The notes under the pieces are model-generated. The model made no database searches. It had not been told where the DNA came from and saw only the letters and a program-made list of their open reading frames with translations. From Arion vulgaris (lineage: Eukaryota > Mollusca > Gastropoda > Stylommatophora > Arionidae), in contig CM036754.1 of NCBI GenBank assembly GCA_020796225.1, positions 16,881,367 to 16,945,366 of the forward strand: a stretch of DNA of 64,000 bases, given 5' to 3'. Numbering within the stretch: the first letter of the stretch is position 1; every line of letters begins with the position of its first letter. Made by a program: the position numbers and the translations under genes. This document shows, piece by piece, positions 11,301 through 20,149 of this stretch.

Positions 11301-13630
11301 TTGACACTTTCTCCATATTAATTTCTGTGAGCACCGTCTCCATCTCAGTGGTGTCTACATAGTCAAATTTGTAGATGTTGGGTGGTGTGTCTAATGTCAG
11401 CCACTGAATACGCAGACGTTTTGATTTGCTGTATATGTTTTGGGTAGTGCGACACAGGTAAAAAGAACCTGCAAATGTGACACGCTAATATTAAGTCTTG
11501 CACCGTTATGTCAAATACAAAAAAGCAAAGATAGTTTTAACATAAGTCCAGTAACAGACCCAAAGTTTAGATTTTCTTCTTCTTCAAACGCTCCATATCA
11601 ACCACTTGTTAACCACTCTTTGTGATTTGTATGTGATCCTAGCCTAAGAGCGATTGTACATTGTGCCAGTTATGTGCCTACAAGTAGGCCAGTACATCCG
11701 ATTTCTGTGATGCTTTTTTTTTACTAAGGTAGCTTCCCTAGGCCCCTACATCAGTTGCCTCTTACAACTTGCCTTGTAGGTCGCAGTGATGCCATTCTTT
11801 GCTCCCCTTGTGAGCCCAAGCACCACATGGGCTTCTAAAGGGTCTAAAGCTGATGGACTGACAACATTGCACCGGGTTTTTACCCCATTAAGCCCGGTCC
11901 CTCTCCACAGAAGTGGCACGCCACCTGCCGAGAGTATAACACAAATCCTGTAGCTCCTGCAACAATCCTAGGGGTCTCTGGAAAAAAATGCCCTTTAAAA
12001 GAGCGGCGTGGTCCAGATTTGAACCCACTAGTTCAGAACACAAGGCAAAGGTGTAACCATTTAACCTTGGATCATTACCCTCAACACAATCATCGCTCCT
12101 CCAACCTAGCGGTCAAAGATGATCATAAGTCAAAGTAACATAAACATAAATAACACTTATCACTGGAGTGATTTTGTTCAGAGATGAAAATATTATTATT
12201 GATAGCTTTAAATGTAGTAACTGCAATGTCAGTGATTATGAGAATGAAGAACTTGTTGAAGAGAAATTAGCTTCAATATCTAGTGCAAAATCGTTAGCAT
12301 TAGTCTAATAATCAATCAATAATTTGGAGTCGATATCCTTTTGGGACAAGTTTCACACTACACTAAAAACCGCTCCACAAATATGATGTTAGAGGTTAGG
12401 CTAACTATATATTTAATCTTATGCTGTTATTTGAGTCTGAAGCAATTTTTCATGCACTATCTGGAACTCATAACTCCTATAGAATGAAGTCTATTTCTTC
12501 TATCAGAGTTCATTTCAGGTTCTCTGCTGTTTATTTTTGGTGTCTGATCCGGCCTTGAGCTTTAGCTTGGCCCGTGCCTCAGAACCGCACTCACAGGGGG
12601 CTTGTCATTCGTTGTCCAACACACTATGAACACGCTGGGCAGGTAGGTTTCTTTCTTTAAACATTTGCCTCCCACTTCAATGCCTGCTTTGTTCCTCTTT
12701 GATCATTTCTTATCAGAGTATGCCCAAGATGTCTTTATCTTCTTTCTAACAATAGTTACTAGTGGTTGCTTAGACATTTCTCAAATGTCATCACTTACCT
12801 TTATATTGCCCCATTTTATGTCCATTATTTTTCGCAGACATCTATTTTCAATTGCATTCAACTTACTTCCTATATCTTTAGTTATTTACCACAAAGAAAG
12901 AGCTAATAATATACAAGTACCTTCTGCACCACGCACTGCCAGAAATGCTCCTTTCTTGTACAGTGTAAGGTTGTCATCCTTCTTCTTCTCTTCCTTCTCT
13001 GCTTTAAACTTTGACTCCAATTCTTCTAGTGGAGACTGAAACCTTGACACTGGGACACGCTGGCGTTTCAGAGGTGTCCTGGGCTCCACATCTGAACCCC
13101 GAGACTTACGCTGAAAGTGGTTTTTAAAATATTAATATAACGGTGTTCATTTTATAATGCAAAGTTACCTGGAATAGACCTGTAAACTGACATGCTTCAG
13201 TCAGTCAATTGTTTATTGAACCAGTATCATAGCACACCAGACATCCACATGTACACAGTCTCACTCAGCAGGGTTTGCATGTTGATGGTTCCCATGGTTC
13301 ACCGGTTACATACAATTTCAATCAGCAAGCTGTTAAATACGCATCTAAAAAACTTTCATATTCAACAAGAACCATACATGATAGAATTTTTGTGCAAGCA
13401 GACACACTATTTACTTTCCCAATCTAGAAATACTTTGCTATTATATATAGAACAAATACTTTACTATTATATATGGAACGACAACATTACATGTGCATTT
13501 TTTTGTTGAACTCTGTGAGATGCACACTATTTTACTCACCTTTTTACTTGATGAAGTAGAAGCCAAATTGGAGGGATCTTCAGGTGTATCACCTGCACCC
13601 TTCTCAGTTTTGGTATCCATGACAACTTGT
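661..13630 (-). CDS. Ankyrin/PARP-type nuclear protein, N-terminal part of gene (8 coding exons, continues off the left edge)
   Basis: Eight exons with good GT-AG sites join in phase on the minus strand: 13540-13620, 12921-13110, 11148-11468, 8087-8143, 6925-6972, 4734-4878, 2080-2196 and 661-836. They give about 360 residues. In order these are: a Ser/Lys-rich start; a globular stretch (residues ~55-150) containing KKGAFLAVRG and KRLRIQWL; an acidic segment; a long Lys-rich linker (~180-260) typical of nuclear proteins; and ankyrin-like helices (NIEALKELF, NAMDFAFQQDKHEIIKVL). The order fits the N-terminus of the tankyrase-like PARPs related to nematode PME-5, as I remember them; no catalytic PARP domain is in the window, so this is a tentative family call. 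A PARP of this kind would ADP-ribosylate nuclear proteins. Exon 7 needs a 1-bp correction. The introns hold SINEs, a piggyBac-like element and LINE fragments. Another ankyrin or chromatin protein is possible. Confidence 0.55.
837..2079. other. Intron 7 of gene 1, no further feature seen
   Basis: AT-rich intron sequence. No open reading frame with recognisable content and no repeat shared with the rest of the window was noticed. Bases 1-660 are likewise intron sequence. Confidence 0.4.
2080..2196 (-). pseudogene. Gene 1, exon 7 with an apparent 1-bp deletion
   Basis: The acceptor and GTAAGT donor are good. Read from the phase set by exon 6, the exon gives EKVPEVSPLINSKLVFRA and then a stop. 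The next frame gives VNTDNIEALKELFARTEGVA to the donor, in the phase exon 8 needs. The switch lies at about 2141-2146, so a single missing base explains it. This is either a sequencing or assembly error, a polymorphism, or a real lesion. The protein in both halves looks conserved and ankyrin-like. Confidence 0.6.
2285..2361. repeat. (AT)n microsatellite
   Basis: About 77 bp of nearly pure AT dinucleotide, directly at the 3' end of a LINE-5 fragment. Confidence 0.95.
2375..2790 (-). mobile_element. LINE-5 3' fragment
   Basis: Minus-strand frames give broken C-terminal LINE protein pieces (GRRHPGK, GWQSSAQD). The same segment recurs at 5290-5525, 19500-19905 and, on the plus strand, 62245-62490. 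Several frameshifts. Confidence 0.6.
3155..3482 (-). mobile_element. SINE-A copy with 12-bp TSD
   Basis: A ~328-bp element whose head (GGGGACTGCCTAGAGTAGTT) is at 3482 and whose poly-A tail is at 3155. The head has a tRNA-like part with a B-box core, GGGTTCGAACC. It is flanked by exact AATATATATGAT at 3143-3154 and 3483-3494. Confidence 0.9.
3647..4674. mobile_element. Non-autonomous piggyBac-like element with TTAA ends
   Basis: Terminal inverted repeats CTCTTAGTGGACCA (3647-3660, and complement ending at 4674) are flanked by TTAA at 3643-3646 and 4675-4678, the hallmark of piggyBac. An ATG at 3898 opens a short frame (MASSETHKSRYTVEQA) that continues after the internal SINE with an acidic stretch (EFDNDDEVSSAD), like the N-terminus of piggyBac transposases. 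It then stops, with no catalytic domain. It lies in intron 5 of gene 1 and is interrupted by a SINE-A copy. Confidence 0.8.
3945..4271 (-). mobile_element. SINE-A copy inside the piggyBac-like element
   Basis: Same element as 3155-3482, same orientation. It is flanked by exact AGAACAAGCT at 3935-3944 and 4272-4281. Removing it restores the short open frame of the host element. Confidence 0.9.
4734..4878 (-). CDS. Gene 1, exon 6 (Lys-rich linker)
   Basis: 145 nt, phase 1 to phase 2. It encodes a highly basic linker (KQKEKVKAGKQKGKSDKKKG) ending ILEKDPFFDT. Donor AA|GTAAAT. The piggyBac-like element begins about 60 bp further along the intron. Confidence 0.65.
5290..5525 (-). mobile_element. 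LINE-5 3' fragment
   Basis: The minus strand encodes GLEKTIMEGGILAKRRKGRP LRRWIQDVTDS and GWQSSAQDN, the Arg/Lys-Gly-Arg-Pro C-terminal motif common in animal LINEs. It is related to 2375-2790. Confidence 0.65.
6198..6905 (+). mobile_element. RNase H-LINE 3' fragment, split by SINE-B
   Basis: Plus-strand frames give RNase H end pieces (IPGHG..., [12 protein letters not shown]), then RADILNALIE, a long helix ([20 protein letters not shown]) and LEHLLTCP. After the SINE-B insertion it resumes as TCPKCNEDIPN, the C-terminal zinc motif. The same domain occurs intact-like at 51360-52140. Confidence 0.7.
6618..6867 (+). mobile_element. SINE-B copy in RNase H-LINE fragment
   Basis: It runs from CGCCCGAGTGGTTACCGGGC to a GAAGAAG tail, ~250 bp. 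It is flanked by GACATGTCC at 6606-6614 and 6868-6876. The duplicated bases are part of the zinc-motif codons of the host LINE. Confidence 0.88.
6925..6972 (-). CDS. Gene 1, exon 5
   Basis: 48 nt, phase 1 to phase 1, encoding GRKTKSANPAQKKRGK. It is short and lysine-rich, recognised from its splice sites and its perfect phase fit with exons 4 and 6. Confidence 0.6.
7226..7840 (-). mobile_element. SINE-D-related repeat, extended copy
   Basis: It begins with a CTCTCTCT tail and contains GATGTGTCCGGTTT, CCAGCGTTTACTGG and CAGCCTACCTGCAAGGCAGC, shared with 16865-17075, 36010-36219 and 44330-44578. Bases ~7500-7840 have no second copy in the window that I could see. The long open frames here are shadows. 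Confidence 0.6.
8087..8143 (-). CDS. Gene 1, exon 4
   Basis: 57 nt, phase 1 to phase 1, encoding DDEPSPKYISSGERTATPK. CAG acceptor and GTAATG donor. A SINE-B copy (8219-8457) has inserted only 75 bp from this exon, in the intron between exons 3 and 4. Confidence 0.65.
8219..8457 (-). mobile_element. SINE-B copy with 13-bp TSD
   Basis: Same element as 6618-6867, reversed. Exact GGGAATATAGTAT flanks it at 8206-8218 and 8458-8470. Confidence 0.92.
8460..9424. other. Intron 3 of gene 1, mostly unassigned
   Basis: AT-rich sequence with weak LINE-like pieces. A stretch at ~9165-9210 (AGTACCTGATCTGAAG) resembles 42575-42635. No gene content recognised. Confidence 0.35.
9425..9700 (+). mobile_element. 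LINE-4 C-terminal fragment
   Basis: Plus-strand frame with RSDEKRLNRQVLMWSPVGKR and KRGRPKTTLRRTIQQESKLL, the C-terminal basic motif of animal LINE reverse-transcriptase proteins, followed by a short tail to a stop. Confidence 0.65.
9994..10688 (-). mobile_element. SINE-A dimer with triplicated head, one TSD
   Basis: Read on the minus strand: three tandem copies of the ~35-bp head (CTAGAGTAGTTGATAGTAG), a complete SINE-A unit ending in ~17 A, then a second unit lacking its first ~50 nt and ending in a short A tail. The whole 695 bp is flanked by a single exact ACTTCAAAC at 9985-9993 and 10689-10697, with no duplication at the junction between units. Confidence 0.85.
11148..11468 (-). CDS. 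Gene 1, exon 3 (globular domain)
   Basis: 321 nt, phase 1 to phase 1. The split Gly codon joins exon 2 as AEG-SFYLCRTTQNIYSKSKR. It includes LRIQWLTLDTPPNIYKFDY and a long acidic C-terminal part (DEVEEEAMVDIRDEVESSEE). This is the longest and most protein-like exon of the gene, and it is open throughout. Confidence 0.8.
11573..11832 (-). mobile_element. SINE-C copy
   Basis: Starts with the TTCTTCTTC tail complement, then the core segments CCACTCTTTGTGATTTGTAT, TGTGCCAGTTATG and CTTGTAGGTCGCAGTG, and ends near ACCACATGGG. It lies just upstream of gene 1 exon 3. Confidence 0.8.
11833..12110 (-). repeat. Possible tRNA-derived SINE remnant
   Basis: The minus strand at ~12005-12090 has an A-box-like AGGTTAAATGGTTA and a B-box-like GTGGGTTCAAATC at about tRNA spacing. 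Parts (CCGGTGCAAN, GGGGTAAAACCCGG) are shared with 9845-9905 and 52850-52910. No cloverleaf was confirmed. Confidence 0.35.
12655..12895 (-). mobile_element. LINE-3 3' fragment
   Basis: The minus strand reads NAIENRCLRKIMDIKWGN and SKQPLVTIV in shifting frames. It is the same segment as 22865-23400. Confidence 0.6.
12921..13110 (-). CDS. Gene 1, exon 2
   Basis: 190 nt starting in phase 0 after a CAG acceptor and ending one base into a codon before GTACTT. It encodes a basic stretch (RKSRGSDVEPRTPLKRQR), a charged helix (LEELESKFKAEKEEKKK) and the start of the globular segment (LYKKGAFLAVRGAEG). A fragment of a LINE-3 element lies only 25 bp downstream in the intron. Confidence 0.75.
13540..13630 (-). 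CDS. Gene 1, first coding exon (start codon)
   Basis: The start codon is at 13620-13618, followed by 27 codons (MDTKTEKGAGDTPEDPSNLA...) to a GTGAGT donor, phase 0. A pyrimidine-rich acceptor ends 10 nt before the ATG, so the 5' UTR is split and an upstream non-coding exon must exist. The ATG is the first in-frame one after the acceptor. Confidence 0.7.
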
Positions 13631-13736
13631 CTGGAAGAAAAAAAGACAGCACAAACTTAACTTTGAAAACTGTATAATAAAACTTGCATTATAACTGACT
13701 GTCTATAGTCTTCTACAGTAGAACATTGGTGTGAAA

Positions 13737-13923
13737 GGAAGACCAAGAAAAAGATGGAATAATGGAAGACCAAGAAAAATATGGGATAAAGGAAGACCAA
13801 GAAAAGATGGGACAAAGTAAGACCAAGAAAAAGATAGGATAAAGGAAGACCAATAAAAAGTTGGAAAAAGGAAGACCAAGAAAAAGATGGGATAAAGAAT
13901 GACCAAGAAAAAAGATGGGATAG
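13737..13923 (+). repeat. 27-bp minisatellite derived from LINE-2 coding sequence
   Basis: Seven tandem units of about 27 bp (GGAAGACCAAGAAAAAGATG + GGATAAA). Each encodes [11 protein letters not shown] residues, the C-terminal motif of LINE-2. The array ends in normal LINE-2 3' sequence (13923-14030; compare 39972-40125). Confidence 0.8.
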
Positions 13924-14035
13924 ATGGAGTGTCAGAATCGTGCCAAAACCAACCAAAAAATGCAGAAATCCTCTACTTAAAATACAGAAGAACACAACAC
14001 TGAGCTACAACCTGGTAACAGTGTGACTACCAAAA
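13924..14035 (+). mobile_element. LINE-2 3' end next to the minisatellite
   Basis: It continues from the tandem array with GATGGAGTGTCAGAATCGTG, then ...CAACCTGGTAACAGTGTGAC and a poly-purine end, as at 40080-40125. Confidence 0.7.
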
Positions 14036-14538
14036 GAAAATGAGTCACTAGGGAGAATTTTTAAGTACGCTAAAATAAAGGTTTTTTACTAACATTGTCA
14101 CCAAGCAGTGTGTAAGTTTCATTTTTACTTTGTACCTAAAGAAAACTAGTGATCTTATCTGGAATGTAACCCATGTACTCAGAATTAAGAAACCGGTGTC
14201 TTAACCGCTACACACATAAGTCTGACAAGTTGACAATAATAATTTCTTAGCATTATTCTATCAATTTTGTTGTTTGTTTGAATTCGCTCTAGAATAACCA
14301 CTTATAAGCCACGCTTTGTGATTTTATGATTTGAGTGAAACAGCATGAGTATGTACATTGTTATGTTGTCTACAGCATCTAGGCTGCAAAATTATGACTA
14401 TATGGGTCCACAGTACATTCATGTTCAGCTTGTGTGTTATTCTATTATAAATTATTTTTTGCTGATAACAATGTTACAATATAACAAATGCCGAAATGTG
14501 ATATTAACCACTTCAAAGATGAATGTTGTTTGTTTTGT
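14036..14538. other. Intron 1 of gene 1, unassigned
   Basis: AT-rich. At ~14165-14215 the minus strand has weak tRNA-like A- and B-box words (AGCGGTTAAGAC, GGGTTACATTCC), perhaps an old SINE head. Nothing else recognised. Confidence 0.3.
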
Positions 14539-14643
14539 TCTTCTTCTTTGCGTTGTTCTTTACTACCAATTTTAATCACTCTTTGTGATATGTTTGATCT
14601 TTGCCAAGAATGTGTATACGTTGCACATTGGTTTGGTAGGCGT
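14539..14643 (-). mobile_element. SINE-B 3' fragment
   Basis: Contains TTCTTCTTCTTTGCG, CCAATTTTAATCACTCTTTG and GTGTATACGTTGCACATTGG, then stops at GGTAGGC. The head is missing. Confidence 0.8.
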
Positions 14644-14829
14644 TTGTTTTCTAACCTCCAGGAAGTATGGGATTATTTCGCCTTTTCCCCTGTTTTGCGT
14701 GGGGGGGAGTACCCGAGCTTTCTTGAAAACCCAGAAACCTTTGACAGCTTCAGGCGTGTAGTGCTATGCTTAGTGCTGTGGAGACTCCTACCCGGGTAGG
14801 ATTCATTGGTCTTCACTGCATGTGATTAT

Positions 14830-15975
14830 AGTCCAGAGAGCCACTTTCGTGGGTGCTCTAGAACAACCACTTGTTGACCCCTCTATGTGTGATTTTCGCC
14901 AGAGAGAGTTCTGAGCGACAACCTGCACGGACAGACGTTTGCATTCACTCGAAACGATCAATTTTCGGATGTTAATTGGCCATTTTGATCCGAGTCTGCG
15001 AGTGTACGCATTTTTTGGACGTCATTTTACAATTGTAGGGCGATGGCGTCTGAAAAGTGCCGGCCCTTGTCAATGTTTGGGCTTGTACTAGAAGACAAAC
15101 CTTTGCATTATCTGCCATATTTTTCTAACCACAGTGAGTTTATTTGGGCGGATAAATTCTCAGCCGTTTCGAGACGCATGTTGGCACTTGACAATTTCTA
15201 CTCTGCATTTTCCCTGGCCCCGGGAAACACTGGACTGGGGTTGCACACAGATAATCCAGAAGGTCGTTTCATTTGACGCTAGCAATGCAACTTAGATTTT
15301 GTGCTCGCCAACAGCAACCACCCCGGTTCTTCCTAAGATGTCAGTTTTTACCTGGCAATAAAATGCAACCTTACATTTTGCACTCATGCAACAGTACCTT
15401 GCCTAGTTGTCCTAGGGAGGGCAGTTTCAGTAGGCATAAGAATATGACCTTAGGTTTTGTGATCCGTGCTCGGCCTCTGATACAGAGTTTACTGCAATCT
15501 TCCCTTGTGTCGCCACGATACGTTACAGTGTTCTCAGAAACACTTGCCAGGATTCTGCAAATGTGGTGCGACCGTTGACTCATTACACATCGTTTTTACT
15601 GAATTCTTGCCCCCAGCTGGCAATTATAGTGCGGTCATCGACTCCGGAGGAGTTGCTATTCGTTCCCAGACGACTCGTACGCTATTATTTCTTACGTTTG
15701 CTTTGCATTTGAGCAACTTTTCATCAGACATCGGCCAGGAGATGTGTGCATTTATTCAGGATTTTGGACCTGTATAACGTTTCTGTGCTTGCACTACTAC
15801 CACTACCTGTAGCTCTCCCTCGATCCCCACCCACTTAGCCAGACAGGATCATGTGTTTCCAGGGCCACCACATGGGGGTGGGGTAGGGCCTTGATCAGTG
15901 CCAGCTCACAGACCCTGGAACGATTTGTCCTTTTATGCTAATTGCACTTGCGGCACCTCAAAGAAGAATAAAGAA
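14830..15975. repeat. Unclassified repeat region (part shared with 58240-58470)
   Basis: The segment 15010-15250 shares GACAAACCTTTGCATTAT, TGAGTTTATTT, CTCAGTCG-like and GGAAACACTGG blocks with 58240-58470. The open frame at 15043-15276 is not kept in the other copy, so it is not treated as a gene. The right end has a GAAGAATAAAGAACAGAACA tail, suggesting a retroelement. Confidence 0.5.
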
Positions 15976-16019
15976 CAGAACACAAAAATTCCTCTTTTTC
16001 ACTTCTGGGTTGCAGCAAA

Positions 16020-16600
16020 TGCCTCTATCTAACACTCACCAACTAGCTTCTACTCTCATTCTAGCAGAGAAGCCCCATCTTTATTTAGTTTGATAGTTAA
16101 CAGAACCAACATCACTGTGCTCCGGACAAACCCATAGATGCTCACTCTCTTTAAGCAGATGACAAAGTATGTGGGTGATATAGCTCCAACAACATGCTGG
16201 TTTTCGCATATCTTACTCATTCTTGCATTAGTCCAGTGGACACATGCCATAACTTATGCCAAATTCATTCAGTCATAATATTGCATCTTCATTGATGGTC
16301 GAGTAATCATCATGGAATAGCAAGTTCTCGAGAGAGAAATTAAGTATGTTATCTACGTATCCAGGTAAAATACCCCAACTATAAATGACTTTTGAAGGCA
16401 GCCTTCTCAGCTTGCTCATTACCGTGAACCACTGCGTGTCTAGGACAATATATCCACACATGAGCCTGGTGTTCTCATAGCTTGCAGTGAAGCACACTGG
16501 CTCAGGAAATATGAAATAGTCTATTCGGTTGCGCAAGTTATGCATACCAATAGGTGCAGCAAGACCACGAGAGAAACCCAAGTAGGTACATCAACCAACA
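16020..16600 (-). mobile_element. RNase H-LINE fragment
   Basis: Minus-strand frames give ENTRLMCGYIVLDTQW and, in the neighbouring frame, AHVWIYCPRHAVVHGNEQAE, the end of an RNase H domain, in several frames. Confidence 0.55.
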
Positions 16601-16864
16601 CAGAACGGGAGTTGCTAGTCTAACACATACTGAAATACATGCTTGGGAGGATCGGAGCAATTATGAACATATCCGATTAAGATGACCCTCACATGAACAA
16701 TGTGAAATGATGTCATGGTCTCCTGGTTTATATCTAAAGGCATGTAAGGGTTCCTAGAGGCAGGTGGGCTACTCTTTATTAGAACACGCAGGACTCTACT
16801 GTTCTACAAGTGTATTCCAGCATGGAAAAGACTAAAACAGGAGATATAAGCACAAGGTCTATTA

Positions 16865-17075
16865 CACAACTGGTGAATAGACTCTCTCTCTCTCGATCAC
16901 CACCCAGACCGATGTACAAAATCTTCCCATAAATTCTATTCATGCAGCCTTGGCATTGGTGTGTTTTTCATCACATCTTCAGCACCATTTGGAGCTGTGG
17001 TGCTCATCCTTCGGCGATGTGTCCGGTTTCAGCCAGCGTTTCCTTGGTTCCCTCTTCGTTCCGTAGCCATCTAGT
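16865..17075 (-). mobile_element. SINE-D copy
   Basis: CTCTCTCTCTCGATCACC tail complement, then CATGCAGCCTTGGCATTGG, GATGTGTCCGGTTTCAGCC, CAGCGTTT. It matches 7226-7480. Confidence 0.7.
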
Positions 17076-17115
17076 GTTTTTACAGTGTAGGGTAGCTAGC
17101 CCCACGCCCAAATTA

Positions 17116-17275
17116 GCCTCTTACAACGTACATGGCAGGTAACAGTGCTTCTATTCTTTACACCAAAACACTTAATTACACGTAATTGCCAATCAAATAG
17201 TTTTACTGCAGTTCCATATATATATACTGAATATTCTTTACACCCCAATTTGGGCCCCGGTAACCACTCAGGCGT
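17116..17275 (-). mobile_element. Two SINE-B head fragments
   Basis: 17116-17165 (ACATGGCAGGTAACAGTGCT) and 17232-17275 (TTTACACCCCAATTTGGGCC) are both parts of the SINE-B head, separated by ~65 bp of unrelated AT-rich DNA. Confidence 0.65.
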
Positions 17276-17289
17276 CTGGTATCTTCTGA

Positions 17290-18540
17290 CCTGAATTTCT
17301 TTAATTCCCAAAGTCAGTATGAGTGTGAACTCTTCTTCCCTGTGCTAGTCCGTGAAGTTTGCACTTTCAATTAATTCAAGTTGATGGATATCCTGATAAC
17401 TTTTTCTGATAGAGTACGTTTCCGAAGCTTACTTTCAAATCCCAGAATGCTGCTTGACTCAATGAGTGTAGTGCCACAGACTAGTCAGTCTTCTACTCCA
17501 GAAGGGACGCTACTATGGCTCTTACAATTTCAGAGGCATGTAGAAGATGAAAAGGTTGGTTTTCTCCTAGCAGATCAGGCATGGGTCTCCAGAAAGCATC
17601 ATTACATTGAAGATTATATCAATACTTGCCTCATTAGCCAGACAAATCTGTATCGAGAGAGTACTACAGGAAAGTAAAGTAAGATATAACCTGTTTGTTT
17701 TCTGGTTCCAACTAATTGTGTGAAGAATGAGCTGTCTCTTCTATTCTCCTGTCCTGAACACCAATCTTGTCCTCGGCTAGCATTTATTTCTTTGCAACAG
17801 TTATCTTCCCCAAGCACTTTCATTCCAAGTAAACTCCAAAATTGCTTTAATTACTGAACCAATCTCTGCATTTCTTGCGATTATAATTATAACTTTTTTC
17901 ATCTTCAGTGTTACATGAATTCCTAACGACTGATGATTTCTGGCATAGCAAGGGGTTTAGTTTAAATGTTGACATGACAAATGAAAGAGATTAGGAGCAT
18001 TTCTTCATCTCAGTCGTGTTCTACTTCACCCAGCTGAAAATGGGTATCTGGCTCTCTGAGTTGAGATGGGAAAAGTTTTTAAAAAAGGGGAAACTGACCC
18101 TAATTTCTAAATTATATGGCCTAATATGTCTTCATTTGTCCTGAAAAGGGAGTTTGTTACGTTGGGCCACCATATACAGTTAAGCTATGGCATGTGTGTC
18201 ATTTGACCATCAAAATCCATTTTCAACAGTACATATTTATGATGTGGTTTGCCTCCCATCTTGATCCTACTCAACTCACTTAGCCAGACAGCAGTGATGC
18301 AGTATGTCATCAGGGTCACCGCTTGGAGATGATGTTGGGTCTTGGTCAGATCTGGTTGGTTAACCCTGACTTCTATCATACAATTCATTTCGTCTCAGGT
18401 CCCAGCGCAGGTCTAATACTGTGAGCTCTCTAACAATTCACAACATAGGGTACTATATACTATAGGAATACCTTTGTTCTTTTATGACTGATACTGTTAC
18501 CTTAGCACTCGACTGTAATTTATTTTATACTTAACTTTCT
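17290..18540. other. Unassigned sequence in the presumed first intron of gene 1
   Basis: No coding exon or strong repeat seen. 18275-18300 shares CACTTAGCCAGACAG with 15835-15850, too short to classify. Confidence 0.35.
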
Positions 18541-18554
18541 GTCTACTAGAACAC

Positions 18555-18700
18555 GGATTGATTGGGCTATCATCATTGCACTTTTGGTGTATAACCATAT
18601 GTGCTCCAATCTCTTTCTTACTCTTACACAGGAAGATTTCAGTAGCAGTGCACCCCTCCATTGCACCAGCAAGAATCGCTGATATGCTTTTCAGGGCGGC
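18555..18700 (-). mobile_element. RNase H-LINE-type 3' fragment
   Basis: Contains CATCATTGCACT..., ACCATATGTGCTCCAATCTC and GGAAGAT blocks shared with 28950-29065, the complement of the zinc-motif end of RNase H LINEs. Confidence 0.5.
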
Positions 18701-19499
18701 AAAAACAGTGATTTTTTTTATTGATATTACTTATTTTTTATCAGTGTCTTTCCTGCTTATTCTTATCAATTTTCTATTCCATGAGTTCTATTTAAGTGCT
18801 CAACTTGAACTAATAGAATAACATTTTAATACTGAAATTCATTCACAAAGGGATACATTTTTCTATTTATTCATGATCATTTCATATTCCATATAACATA
18901 CTAAAAACATTTATCAAGCATGATAGACATAGTATCGTAGAATATTTTAATTCCACTACATTCTGTAAATGAATCCCTCCTATTCTGAAAGAAAAGCATT
19001 CTGATAATGTAGATGTTCCAGGTATATGTATATTTATAAATAATAATGCTGAGGTGATGATCATCAGCTGTGGGAGGATTGTTGAAGGCCAGAAGCGATG
19101 GTAGTCTGGTTAATTAGGTCATAGTCATAAACATAGAATCATCACCATGATGATCAACAGTGCCTTGCTGCTGTTGTAGTACTTAGCATGTAGTGGTTGT
19201 TTTAGGATTGGAATCACTAATTTCATTTTAATTACATGTAGCAATACATACAATTAATCATAAATATAGGAACACATGAAGTTATTAACACACTAAATCT
19301 TCCGATGTGGCAACCGCTAATAATATTACTAATGAATGCTTTTGCTGTATATACAATACATGCTCCATGCTGATGAAAATATTTCAATTCTAACTCCGAA
19401 ATCAGAATCCACTCTGAAATCAATAATAAATGGTGAAATGTTAACTCTGACTGATAAATTTTAAAACCCATAATTTGAATAAAATTGTAGGTCAGTCAA

Positions 19500-19905
19500 T
19501 CATCACATCAATCTGAATCATCCAACAGCTTGTCCTGGGCATTTCTTTGCCACCCTAACAGTCCTTCTGAATTTCTCTATCATAAACCAGTTGTCCCATC
19601 TCCAATGCCTTCATGCTCAAACTCAAATCATCTATCATATCCTAATTTAATCTTCTCCGTGTCTCCCTCTTCACCTGGATGCCTCCCTCCATTAACCATC
19701 TTCTCAAGACTTCTTCCTGTAATTTTATGTGTACAAAATACTTCAACTTTCACATTATTTTTTTTAACATCGGGCAGTTTTCTAGAATTTTGAGTTTACC
19801 GAGTTCCTTCTTGATATACATAGATTTGTTCTCTTCTCTATCCTTGGAAAATGAGGAATTTGCACACAAAAAATATATGTGCACAAATTTCAAATATTAC
19901 TCCGT
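19500..19905 (-). mobile_element. LINE-5 3' fragment
   Basis: Plus-strand complement shows CAGCTTGTCCTGGGCA, CTTTGCCACCCTAACAG and CTGGATGCCTCCCTCCAT, as at 2375-2600. Degraded. Confidence 0.6.
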
Positions 19906-20149
19906 TCCAGAGTAGTCGTCGAAATACAAGAAATGGGTTAAGCGTAACGACATGTTCTAGTTTGTTCTGACATGTATACAACTGCATGTGCCTGCTAACT
20001 CTATTACAAATCAATGTACAATAATATGCTTTGAACTGTGTTATGCGTTCTTGATTGTCGCATCCGAGTGCAACGTCCAATGACGATTTAACTTCAGATT
20101 TAGAAACAAAATCAGAACCACTGACGATCTTATCGCGTGTTGCGCTTAC

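Noticed and set aside
13657..13995. 112-codon minus-strand frame rich in SFPFLW
   Set aside because: It is the antisense of the LINE-derived minisatellite and LINE-2 end.
15043..15276. 77-codon frame starting MASEKCRPLS
   Set aside because: The related copy at 58240-58470 has indels that break it, and no protein family is recognised.
15835..18300. A repeat family based on CACTTAGCCAGACAG
   Set aside because: The match is about 15 bp and flanks do not align convincingly.
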